Virus record (IMG/VR): IMGVR_UViG_3300031841_002333
Location: 1-21,793 of that record
Strand: one strand, 5' to 3'
DNA from: a virus
DNA: 21,793 nucleotides
In this document: piece after piece, positions 7,589 through 15,500 of the stretch
How the letters are laid out: each line of letters begins with the position of its first letter
Numbering within the stretch: the stretch's first letter is position 1
The notes under the pieces: generated by a model
Seen by the model: the letters and a program-made list of their open reading frames with translations, nothing else
What the model was told of the DNA's origin: nothing
The model's database searches: none
Translations under genes and position numbers: made by a program

Positions 7589-8125
7589 TTATTTTTTGTA
7601 CTTTGGATTTCTGGTTCGCTGACCTGGTCTTCTGTAAAAACCGCCAGCCAAACCAGCTTCTTTATAAATTTCGTTATGCGCGTCGATTTGATTTTGAGTA
7701 TAATTAGCAGCGTTAAATCTTTCTATTGCTGGATTAGCTATGTCTGGATTTCGAGAACGCATTGCGTTTATATCAGACGTAACACCTGGTGTTAGATCTC
7801 TTGGAACAAAATCAGCTTGAAAGTCCGCTGGAACTGGATTACCAAATTCATCTAAAACAGGAGTGCCAGTATTGTTAAGTGGTGAATGATGTTTCTTATC
7901 ATACTTCATATCACCAGCTAACTTTGAAATATGCTTTTCATCATTAGTCATTTGCTTATTACTACCGCCATGTTTAGCATCATATTTAATATCTCTTTTT
8001 AGATAATCAATATGAGCAGCGTCATCTCTTTCAGATGCTTTATAATTTCCTCTAGTTACAGGTGTACGTGAGTGTCTTGCGTTGCCAGTATACTGACCGT
8101 AGTGTCCTTTTTCCATAATTACCAT
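7589..8125 (-). CDS. Basic protein with an internal duplication, probably virion-associated
   Basis: 178 aa, unrecognised, soluble, rich in K, R, H, D and N. Two adjacent near-copies are visible: HIDYLKRDIKYDAKHGG (about 38-54) and HISKLAGDMKYDKKHHS (about 65-81). The C-terminus is basic (GQRTRNPKYKK). The first ATG (8125) overlaps the previous stop by 7 bases. Met4 at 8116 would start MEKGHYGQY just after a TAATT, the same junction seen at the next gene, so it may be the true start. Function unknown; DNA- or scaffold-binding is plausible from charge alone. Confidence 0.7.
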   Translation of the reverse strand: MVIMEKGHYGQYTGNARHSRTPVTRGNYKASERDDAAHIDYLKRDIKYDAKHGGSNKQMTNDEKHISKLAGDMKYDKKHHSPLNNTGTPVLDEFGNPVPADFQADFVPRDLTPGVTSDINAMRSRNPDIANPAIERFNAANYTQNQIDAHNEIYKEAGLAGGFYRRPGQRTRNPKYKK

Positions 8126-8385
8126 TTTACTTTGTCAGCCCAGTAAGCAGCAGACATTTTACCTTTTTTAATATTTTTCGCATGACGGGCTTTAAAACTA
8201 GCGCGGCGTGCCTTTGATTTTGAATCTTGCTTTTTACCGGCAGTACTTACGCCTTGCTGACCAAACCTAATTATTTTTTCTTTACCACCTTCACAAGCTT
8301 TTACAATATGTGATTTAGTCTTGTGACCTGGTGTTTTTCTAGGTTTGTTACATTTTAAGGTTTCTTTGTTTACCTTGCTAGCCAT
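8119..8385 (-). CDS. Small very basic conserved phage protein
   Basis: 88 aa, lysine- and arginine-rich. Segments are CNKPRKTPGHKTKSHIVKAC (two cysteines about 20 residues apart), IIRFGQQGVSTAG, then a basic helix SFKARHAKNIKKGKMSAAYW ending WADKVKW. The FKARH...KGKMSAAYW..KVKW ending is a pattern I recall from small proteins of several marine tailed phages; function is not established. Charge suggests nucleic-acid or head-interior binding. It starts 1 base after the stop of the 60-aa gene and its TGGTAA end overlaps the next start. Confidence 0.75.
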   Translation of the reverse strand: MASKVNKETLKCNKPRKTPGHKTKSHIVKACEGGKEKIIRFGQQGVSTAGKKQDSKSKARRASFKARHAKNIKKGKMSAAYWADKVKW

Positions 8386-8386
8386 T

Positions 8387-8569
8387 TTATTTTCCTTCAG
8401 CTTTCATTGTTATAGGTCCAGCTTTATACACAGGCATATCCTTAGATACTTCCATACCTGTAATACCTGAGCTACTACCTTTTCCTTTTGGAAAACCAGT
8501 TAAATCTAATGGTCCGTCCCATACTGCGTTTTCACCTACAGCTCCGTGTTTTAGTGGTTGCTTTGCCAT
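8387..8569 (-). CDS. Small glycine/lysine-rich protein
   Basis: 60 aa, unrecognised. It has turn-rich segments GPLDLTGFPKGKGSSSG and a C-terminal YKAGPITMKAEGK. The GPI(T/N)M short motif recurs in the 69-aa repeat protein (GPINM), so the two may share a binding habit. The leader TAATAGATATGGCA resembles that of the 326-aa gene. It is packed 5 bases after the previous stop and 1 base before the next start, supporting a real gene despite its size. Confidence 0.65.
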   Translation of the reverse strand: MAKQPLKHGAVGENAVWDGPLDLTGFPKGKGSSSGITGMEVSKDMPVYKAGPITMKAEGK

Positions 8570-8574
8570 ATCTA

Positions 8575-9234
8575 TTAATTAAATGTGTTTCTTAAAAAAT
8601 TACCAACTCTAGTTCCACCACCTCTTTCTTGTTTCCTAGCATCTCTTCGTGCTATTCTAGCGGCTGTATTTCTAGTTCTTTCTTGCAGTCTAAGGCTTTG
8701 TGGTGTTTCACCTACTAAGCTAGTATCAGTGCTAACGTCAGTAGTCGAGTCTGTGCTTGCTGTTGTGTCGTCAGAACCTTGTGCTATTTGGTTTCCATAG
8801 TTTTGGAAAATTTGTGCCATGTCCATTTGTGCGTGGGCAGTAGGCTCTAATCTATTATACTGTCTATTGAATGTAGGTGTAGACCCGTAGTTTAAAGGAT
8901 CACCTTCAGACGTTTCAGTATAACCCATTTTTTTCTGAACATTAGTAGGCAATTTATTTATACCTTCTTTTGGATCTTCAGGTAGTCTTTTATTTAATGC
9001 GTGCTTTTCTAGCTTAGCTAAACCAGGTTGCATATTCATTACATGCTGGCGTTGTTGTTGTGTTCCAAACACCTGATCAGCCACACCTAATGCAGTAGGA
9101 CTCATTCTAGTCATTGCGCCAGAATAAGGATCTTGCATAGCATTTACGTCCATTTGTCTAGGTCCTCCAAATACAGCATTCATACCTACTTGACCAGTGT
9201 TACCAACAAATGGTAGTCCATCTTTTTTATACAT
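8575..9234 (-). CDS. Hypothetical virion-type protein, low complexity
   Basis: 219 aa, unrecognised. The N-terminal part (1-70) is rich in G, M, Q and N; a middle helical/lysine section (about 70-105) is followed by a Tyr/Asn/Gln segment; then a Ser/Thr/Asp low-complexity linker lies near 153-173 (TTASTDSTTDVSTDT). The tail is a strongly basic helix (ARIARRDARKQERGGG) ending GNFLRNTFN. No membrane span or catalytic motif is visible. The basic tail could contact DNA or another virion protein. It follows the winged-helix gene by 2 bases (TAGTTATG). Confidence 0.65.
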   Translation of the reverse strand: MYKKDGLPFVGNTGQVGMNAVFGGPRQMDVNAMQDPYSGAMTRMSPTALGVADQVFGTQQQRQHVMNMQPGLAKLEKHALNKRLPEDPKEGINKLPTNVQKKMGYTETSEGDPLNYGSTPTFNRQYNRLEPTAHAQMDMAQIFQNYGNQIAQGSDDTTASTDSTTDVSTDTSLVGETPQSLRLQERTRNTAARIARRDARKQERGGGTRVGNFLRNTFN

Positions 9235-9236
9235 AA

Positions 9237-9680
9237 CTATCTTTGTTTATCTTTGTTTACGTTATTTATAGAAGTAATAAGAACTTTGTCCATGTATGTT
9301 TTACCTTTCATTATCTTATTTCTTCGTTCACTAGTAGGTATATCCTCTTCTCCTAGCATTATTCTATATACTCTTTGTATAAGCTGTTTGCATTTAAAAG
9401 AAACTTTGTATATGTTATACTTTTGTGTTGTTCTGTTTCTTTCTCTCCACACAACTATCCAGCCTTCTTTTAAAAGTCTATTCCATCTTCTATTGTCCCA
9501 GCTGTAAGAATAACTGCCATCTTCAAAATCTTTTTTAGTAAAAAGATCTATGCAGTCTAAATATATTAAAAGCTCTAAGTCAGCGTCGTTTAAATTATTA
9601 TTACGACATGCCCACTTACGTATAATACGATAGTGCTTTAATATATTTAACCGCTTAATGTCACTAGCCTCTATTCTCAT
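9237..9680 (-). CDS. Winged helix-turn-helix DNA-binding protein
   Basis: 147 aa. The fold suggests a MarR-like winged helix: helix 1 about 10-26, helix 2 in LNDADLELLIYLDCIDLF (about 30-47), a recognition-type helix SWDNRRWNRLLKEGWI (about 60-75), and a wing strand pair VVWRERNRTTQKYNIYKVS (about 76-94), then a C-terminal helix and a basic tail. MarR-like proteins bind DNA as regulators, but this lacks an obvious effector pocket and may instead be a late-gene regulator or a packaging factor. It overlaps the end of groES by ATGA, so its translation is tied to the chaperonin genes. Confidence 0.7.
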   Translation of the reverse strand: MRIEASDIKRLNILKHYRIIRKWACRNNNLNDADLELLIYLDCIDLFTKKDFEDGSYSYSWDNRRWNRLLKEGWIVVWRERNRTTQKYNIYKVSFKCKQLIQRVYRIMLGEEDIPTSERRNKIMKGKTYMDKVLITSINNVNKDKQR

Positions 9681-9937
9681 AACAACACAACAACATCTTG
9701 TAATTTTATAACTGTATATTGTTCGTTGTTAATTTCTATTTTGTGACCACTATGTCTGTCATAATATATAGCATCACCTTGCTTTATAACCTCTATTTGA
9801 TCACTAACAGAAACTACATTAGCTTCTGTATATCTTATATCTTCTCTGTCTTTAACTGACAGTACTAAACCACCTTCTGTTTTTTTATTAGATACTGGTT
9901 TAGGTTTTACGATTATATTATTGCCCACTGCCTTCAT
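9677..9937 (-). CDS. groES: Co-chaperonin GroES (Cpn10)
   Basis: 86 aa (bacterial GroES about 95). It is the heptameric lid that closes the Cpn60 chamber during a folding cycle. Visible: NNIIVKP at 6-12, a mobile loop with KKTEGGLVLS (the GG plus hydrophobic triad that contacts GroEL), the ANVVSV strand, KQGDAIYYD, and the closing EINNEQYTVIKLQDVVVLL. It starts inside groEL, with the ATG 20 bases before the groEL stop, and ends with an ATGA overlap to the winged-helix gene. The order groEL then groES is the reverse of the bacterial operon. All loop residues needed for chaperonin docking appear present, so a functional lid for the phage GroEL is likely. Confidence 0.93.
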   Translation of the reverse strand: MKAVGNNIIVKPKPVSNKKTEGGLVLSVKDREDIRYTEANVVSVSDQIEVIKQGDAIYYDRHSGHKIEINNEQYTVIKLQDVVVLL

Positions 9938-11471
9938 TAATTCTAAGATTATTGATTACACAATCAGTTGACAATATTGTTGTAGCTACAGACGCTGCGT
10001 TTAGCAAAGCGCTTTTAGTTACAAGCAGAGGATCTATAATACCAGACTTAATCATATTTACCATATTTCCTGTAACCACATTTAATCCTCTGCCTTTAAC
10101 TTTAGGTAGCTCGTACTCAACTATACCAGCGTTTTCTAATATAGTTTTAAATGGAGCTTTAATTGCTTCTAGCAAAACCTCTTCGCCTTTTGACTTTGGT
10201 TTTATAAAGCTAGATGCGTTTAAAAGAGCTATACCACCGCCAGGTACTATACCATCTTTTATTGCAGCTTTTGTAGCACAGATAGCATCTTCAACCCTAT
10301 CTTTCTTTTCTTTTAATTCTACTTCAGAGTTAGCACCTACTTTTACAATTGCTACTTTAGCTGATAGCATTGCTAATCTTTTTTCGTATTTATTTTTAGT
10401 AGCAGCTGATGAGGCGTTTTTGATTTTATCTTTTATATCCTCTATTAAATCGTCTAGTTCACTAGAAGATTTATCTACTTGTAAAATTGTTTCTGTTTGG
10501 TTAGAAACAGATTTAACACACTCGCCTAAATGTTCCGGCTGTATTAAATCCATATCATCGCCTAAGTCTTCATTTATAACAGTAGCACCAGTAAGCATTG
10601 ATAGATCTTGTAGAACTTCTTTCTTACTTACACCATATATAGGCGCGTCTATTATATTTACTTTTATATTGCCTTTTAGCTTATTCATAGCTAAGGCATT
10701 TAAAACTTGTTGCTCAGCATCACCAATTATAAGTAGTGATCTGTTGTTTTTAATAACATACTCTAACACATTTTGTATCTTACGTATGTTTGGTATTAAA
10801 GACTCTACAATTAAAACTAAAGGGTTTTCTAGCTCAGCTGTACCTTTTAGTTTGTCAGTTATAAACGAATCGTTTTTAAAACCTTTATAGTATTGAACAC
10901 CATCAACTACTTCGCAAAAAGTTTCTGGTTGATCATTTACCTCCATCATAACAACACCTGTATTATCAACAGCTCTAAAAGCATCTGCAATAATACCACC
11001 TATTTGTTTATCATTGTTAGCTGATATGGTAGCTACTTGATCAATCATTTCACCCACTACAGGTGTACTATTTTTTTCTAAATAACTTATAACTTTATCA
11101 ACACCAGAGTTAATACCTTCTTTAAGTTCTCTAGTGTTAACGTCTTTTTTATAAGAGTTTTTTAAGAGTGCGTGTGCTAGCACTGTAGCTGTTGTCGTTC
11201 CATCGCCAGCTTCTTGCACAGTTTGCCTAGCCGCTTGTTTTAAAAGCGTCGCACCCATGTTTTCTACAGGATCTAATAGTATAATGCTATCAGCCACTGT
11301 AACTCCATCTTTTGTTATAACGGGTTGGCCCGCACCGTCCTCTAGTATAACACACTTGCCGCTAGCTCCTAATGTGGAGCTAACAGCTTTAGTGAGATTT
11401 TCTATACCTTTAAATACTTTGTCTTTAGCGTCAATGCCAAAGTTTAAGTTCTTAACTATTGCGTCAGACAT
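9918..11471 (-). CDS. groEL: Chaperonin GroEL (Cpn60), phage type
   Basis: 517 aa, slightly short of the 548 of Escherichia coli. It forms the ATP-driven double-ring folding chamber. Equatorial ATP-site motifs are intact: VITKDGVTVAD (D55), EAGDGTTTATVLA (D90), and DRVEDAICATKAA (D395, matching the catalytic Asp398), then IVPGGGIALL. Apical-domain motifs include YYKGFKNDSFITD and KVNIIDAPIYG; the latter replaces the usual KAPGFGDRRK. The C-terminal flexible GGM repeats are absent; it ends TDCVINNLRINEGSGQ. Phage-encoded GroELs are known from large Pseudomonas phages such as EL and from marine viromes. Its ATG follows a 29-base gap with the AATTAAATCAAAT leader. Likely clients are virion proteins; that is inference. 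Confidence 0.95.
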   Translation of the reverse strand: MSDAIVKNLNFGIDAKDKVFKGIENLTKAVSSTLGASGKCVILEDGAGQPVITKDGVTVADSIILLDPVENMGATLLKQAARQTVQEAGDGTTTATVLAHALLKNSYKKDVNTRELKEGINSGVDKVISYLEKNSTPVVGEMIDQVATISANNDKQIGGIIADAFRAVDNTGVVMMEVNDQPETFCEVVDGVQYYKGFKNDSFITDKLKGTAELENPLVLIVESLIPNIRKIQNVLEYVIKNNRSLLIIGDAEQQVLNALAMNKLKGNIKVNIIDAPIYGVSKKEVLQDLSMLTGATVINEDLGDDMDLIQPEHLGECVKSVSNQTETILQVDKSSSELDDLIEDIKDKIKNASSAATKNKYEKRLAMLSAKVAIVKVGANSEVELKEKKDRVEDAICATKAAIKDGIVPGGGIALLNASSFIKPKSKGEEVLLEAIKAPFKTILENAGIVEYELPKVKGRGLNVVTGNMVNMIKSGIIDPLLVTKSALLNAASVATTILSTDCVINNLRINEGSGQ

Positions 11472-11486
11472 ATTTGATTTAATTAA
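11472..11486 (-). promoter_or_regulatory. A/T-rich translation leader before groEL
   Basis: The minus strand reads TTAATTAAATCAAAT directly before the groEL ATG. The same AATTAAATCAAAT stretch precedes the 90-aa gene. No Shine-Dalgarno is present within 20 bases. It is probably an unstructured initiation region. Confidence 0.5.
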
Positions 11487-11500
11487 ATTATATTTATTTT

Positions 11501-11785
11501 TTACTCAAAGGTTTTAACTACCTTAGGTCCTTTTACAAAGTCAAGCTTTTTAGTGTAATGATCGATGCTACCATCAATAGCAGCTTCGGCACCGTCAAGT
11601 GTTTCTCTGCGAGTTACATCTTGCCACTTACCCTCTTGATCTTTGTATTCGGTTTGAAAATATCCATTTGGTAGTTGCACTATTCGCCAGTTTTTCTTTT
11701 CAGCAACGTGCTTCCAAAATTCGATTTGGTCTTCGGATATTTGTGGTTGACTATTCCACGTATGAGTCCTGTAATATAGTGTCAT
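11501..11785 (-). CDS. Conserved small phage protein, function unknown
   Basis: 94 aa, soluble. It starts MTLYYRTHTWNSQPQISEDQ and holds an aromatic-rich core (IEFWKHVAEKKNWRIVQLP, then NGYFQTEYKD), a region WQDVTRRETLDGAEAAIDGS, and ends in a basic KGPKVVKTFE. The pattern suggests an alpha/beta domain with a C-terminal helix. I do not recognise the family with confidence. It is the first gene after the 82-base gap and lies directly before groEL, so if that gap holds a promoter this gene leads the chaperonin cassette. Confidence 0.72.
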   Translation of the reverse strand: MTLYYRTHTWNSQPQISEDQIEFWKHVAEKKNWRIVQLPNGYFQTEYKDQEGKWQDVTRRETLDGAEAAIDGSIDHYTKKLDFVKGPKVVKTFE

Positions 11786-11867
11786 TGGTTTTGGTTTTAT
11801 GTTAGTTTATTTGGTTGCTCTAACCCGAGCAGGGTATACTTTATATATCACTTATTTTTGGTGATTT
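11786..11867 (-). promoter_or_regulatory. Longest intergenic gap: possible promoter or RNA structure
   Basis: Eighty-two bases without a gene, the largest gap of the window. Read on the minus strand it holds an A/T stretch with GATATATAAAGTATA (possible -10-like TATA elements), then a GC-rich patch CCCTGCTCGGGTTAGAGCA. That patch can form alternative small hairpins: TGCTC/GAGCA (11816-11820 with 11827-11831), GGTT/AACC and ACCC/GGGT. Another 5-bp inverted repeat (ATCAC 11847-11851, GTGAT 11861-11865) lies near the upstream end. No T-run follows these stems on the minus strand, so it does not look like a terminator of the leftward unit. A promoter or 5' UTR element for the 94-aa, groEL and groES genes is plausible. 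Confidence 0.4.
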
Positions 11868-12188
11868 TTACCATGGCACGTCTTTAAGCTCTGTAGTAGG
11901 TGTTTGCTTTTCTAAAATAATGTTATCTAAAGTGTTTTTAAACTTTTCTAAATCTACAGCAGATTCCACCCAATCTTCAACTTGACTTTGAGTTAGATCT
12001 TCAAATGGTATAAAATTTTCTGGATCTGGTGAGGGTATGTTAGCTACGCCAGACGTAGTAGAAGTAAACTCCTCATCTTGTGTTGTTGCGGTATACTTCC
12101 AGTGCACCACGTAAACCACATCACTGAGACCGTTGTCTAAAACTTTTACATCAAGTTTTACTATATTTAATTTATATGTGTTTGCCAT
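11868..12188 (-). CDS. Conserved small phage protein (DUF7936-like)
   Basis: 106 aa. A beta-rich first half (YKLNIVKLDVKVLDNGLSDV, then VVYVVHWKYTATTQDEE), a GVANIPSPDPENFIPFEDLT loop, and a helical second half (SQVEDWVESAVDLEKFKNTL). The 'GL(S)(D/N)VV..VHW.(Y/C)T' start plus 'F..(F/Y)..LT...V..WV' resembles a small family of marine phage proteins near tail genes (I believe the one catalogued as DUF7936; recalled, not searched). Its role is unknown; the place behind the long fibre gene suggests an assembly or accessory tail role. It begins 1 base after the fibre stop (TAAAATGGC). Confidence 0.72.
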   Translation of the reverse strand: MANTYKLNIVKLDVKVLDNGLSDVVYVVHWKYTATTQDEEFTSTTSGVANIPSPDPENFIPFEDLTQSQVEDWVESAVDLEKFKNTLDNIILEKQTPTTELKDVPW

Positions 12189-12189
12189 T

Positions 12190-12522
12190 TTAGTTATTTT
12201 CTAACGCTTGTATTCTTTCTGTTAGTGATTCTATAATATCTTGCTGTTCTTGTATTGCTTTGATAAGCATAGTAGTTAAAGCACCTTGGTTAATTGATTT
12301 AATTCCGTGTTCGCTATCATCAGTCTCTACTAAATCTGAGCTTACAGCCTCTGCTTCTTGGGCTATTAGACCTTTACAATTTTTATTCTGAGGGTGGTCT
12401 TCCATTGTTCTACCTAAAAGATCTTCATCTGTTTTCCAATCAAATGTAACTGTTCTTAATTGAACTAACTCAGATAAACCTAAAGTATTATCTTGTATAT
12501 TTTCTTTTAGTCTTTCATCAGA
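12190..12522 (-). other. Peptidase S74-type intramolecular chaperone domain
   Basis: Residues 1495-1604 of the 1604-aa fibre. It begins at the predicted cleavage serine of SDERLKENI, contains LIAQE near 1546-1550, and ends in an amphipathic helix (KAIQEQQDIIESLTERIQAL) that would form the trimeric coiled coil. In the family, endosialidase-type tail proteins trimerise through this domain and then release it by self-cleavage. The positions are estimated from the visible motifs. Confidence 0.85.
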
Positions 12523-15500
12523 TGTAGTTGTACCGCCTGTAAATCTACCTGTTCCTGTTACATCTAACGGATAAGCAGGAACATCTTTCGCTATACCAAC
12601 TCTAGCGGTTCCGGTAGTAGTAGCTAAAACATTAAGCGCTGTAAATCTAGCGCTGTCGCTTGTACCATTACCTACCGCAAATCTATGACCTTGCGTATAA
12701 GTATTTACATTAAAATTATTCCATCTTCCAACTATAAATTGAGTGTCAGACTCCGCTGTGCCATAAGCAGTTCCTGACGTTGCACCATTTGTTGGCGTGA
12801 TAAGAGAAAAACCTATAGTAGCAGAAGCAGACCCATCACTGGTCCTATTATATCTACCTACACAAATACTATCACTTGCTAGTACAGTGTTAAAATTACC
12901 CTGAACTATATTTCTATCTGCAGCAGACGCTGCTGTGGCTGTGCCAATAAAACCAAATCCAATGTTATTATTGGAACCACTTACAATATTTAAATCACCA
13001 CTTGTGTTAGCTATTCCTGAGTATCCTATTTCATTAAGTGTACCTCCAAGTATATTTAATGATGATGGTGGTCCAGCGCTTGAATGAATATTGTTGTCGT
13101 ACCCACACATAAAGTTACCATAAGCAAGATTAGGTGTGGATGTATTATAAGCACCTATAGCAAAATCTAACTCGCCTCCCGCTCCATTTGCTTCACCAAA
13201 AGCTGTTGCTTTATGACCAGACGCTACGGTACCAGAGCCCATAGCAAAACTAACTAAGCCAGAAGCTGTAGAGTTATATCCAGCTGCAAAAGTGTAATGA
13301 TTAGTAGCGTCGTTTAAAGTTCCTATTGATGTAGCCGTAGTACCTGGAGTTGTTCCATCGCCACCAGCGCACAAGCTATTAATTCCTGATGCTACACTAT
13401 TACCGCCGATAGCAAAAGAACCTGCACCTGATGCAGTTGTATTAAATCCGCCTGAAAACGACTGTCTTCCTTGTGCTGTTGTATTTTCTCCAGTAGCAAA
13501 AGCTTCTAATGAGTTAGCCGTGTTATTTTGCCCGAACGCAGCAGCATATTGCCCTGAAGCAGATGAGTTACCTTGTTGTATTGAACCATCTGAGTTTACT
13601 CGCAATCGAGCAGTGCCAGAGCCTATAGCTCCTGTGTATAGTGTAAAATCTGTTTGATAATGAGGAGCTAAATTTCCTGTTGAATGAAGATTTATACCGA
13701 GAGTATGCGGATCTACTGTTAAAGTATGTGTGCCATCAGAGACTTGAAAGTTTTGATCAGAAATGGTGTTACCTGATGTTATTCTAAGTCTAGCCGTTGA
13801 TGAACCTGCTCTATTGAGATTTAAATCTTGATTGTAGGATCTTACGACACCTGTGCCAGCTTGTATTTCTTTATTAAAATAAAATGCAGCTCTATCTGTA
13901 TTAAAATGAGAGTATGTTGAATTTTGTGGCCCTACATCAACATACCCACTATTTGTTTGTAATCTAATAGAATTGCTGCTCCCTTCTGTTATTCTTGTGT
14001 TGGTATCGTTTATATATATATCGCCACCGTCTACTTCAAGGTCACCTGAAAAATATAATCTTCCGCTTCCAGATGTTATTCTAAAGTCAAAATCACCAGT
14101 GCCAGCATCAGCGTCATGGAAATCAATATATTTACCAACCTCCATTACACCATCGCTTCTTACGGCAACACCTTTACCCCACCAATCGCCGGTAGCACCT
14201 ACATCTAAGTTTAATGTTGCTGAACCTTGTGTGGCTCCTCCGCTTAAATAATCACCCGCATTTACAGCTGTTATATCACCAGTAGCCCCGATAGCTAATC
14301 CAGTAATTCTACCATATGCATCTACTGTAATAGTATCTATTTTAGTATCGTCTGATGTATTACCATACGTACCAGCGCCAATACCACCAGTAGCCATATT
14401 TAAAGTAACGCTACCGCTTGTCCCTCCACCAGTTAAATTAGTACCAGCATTAACAGCAGTTATATCGCCAGTTGCACCAGTACTTACAGCAGTAACTCGT
14501 CCGTAAGCATCTACTGTTATTTGGTCAATTTTAGTATCGTTTGCTGTTGAGCCATACGTACCAGCGCCAATACCACCGGTATCCATGTTTATAGTTACTG
14601 TGTCGGTTGATCCAACTACTGTTGAGATATTAGTGCCTCCAGCAATGTCTACAGTATTCCCGTTAGATATGCTTTGGCTTGTACCACTATCTCCTGTTAA
14701 AGTAAATGAAGACATTGAACCACTACCAGTAGATCCAGTAGAAACAGATGTAACTCTACCGTAAGCATCTAATGTAATAGTATCTATTTTAGCAGAATCA
14801 GATGTAGATCCGTACGTGCCTGCTCCGGCTCCAGCTGGAGCTAAAGCGACGTTAGTCGTGTTAACTATTATACCAGTTCCTTGGCCTACTGTTAACTCTA
14901 CAGTGCCAGATGTACCACCACCAGTTAAACCATTGCCAGCAGTAACACCTGTTATGTCACCTGTAAACGGCGTAGTCCAGGTAAACGCGCCAAGACCATC
15001 TGATGTTAATACTTGACCGCTTGTACCATTGCTAGATACATTTAATTCATTTGCACCTACTACATTTGCAGATATTGTAGTAGCTATACTTGTAGCGCTA
15101 GGTCCGCCAGTTACATCACCTGTTAATGTTATGTTTTGATTTCCAGTTAAATATCTACCATCTAAACTTACTGTAACAGCTGTAAGACCTTGTCTATTTA
15201 AAGTTAAAACACCCGTGCCTGTACCAAAAGATGCTGATGTAACATAATTGTTATTGTCAGCTGGTAAAGTTATCCAAGATGTCGAAGTACCAGTTGATGA
15301 TAACACTTGACCAGAAGTACCAGCCCCATTTGAACCATCTTTAAAACTACCTGTTAATCTAAAATTACCATCAACATGAAGTTTTTCTGAAGCAGTGTTT
15401 GGGTATACAGCGCCAGTACCTATACCGACTTTTTCGTCATGTATACGCATAACTTTAACGCCATTGTCCGTAAACCAAAAGTCATTAAAGTTTGATCTAA

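Noticed and set aside
9237-9680. Winged-helix protein as a lysogeny repressor
   Set aside because: It is co-oriented and overlapped with groES in a late-type unit, with no integrase, divergent promoter or operator repeats in the window.
9952-10890. A 312-codon open frame on the plus strand opposite groEL
   Set aside because: It is an antisense shadow of groEL with S/P/F-rich translation, no leader signal and no family resemblance; groEL is certain.
11816-11831. tRNA-like D arm in the 82-base gap
   Set aside because: No acceptor, anticodon or T arm can be drawn around it; only the D-arm-like hairpin is present.
11847-11870. Possible intrinsic terminator (ATCAC/GTGAT stem followed by TTTTT on the plus strand)
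   Set aside because: The T-run is on the wrong side for leftward transcription, the stem is only 5 A/T-rich pairs, and no plus-strand gene ends there.
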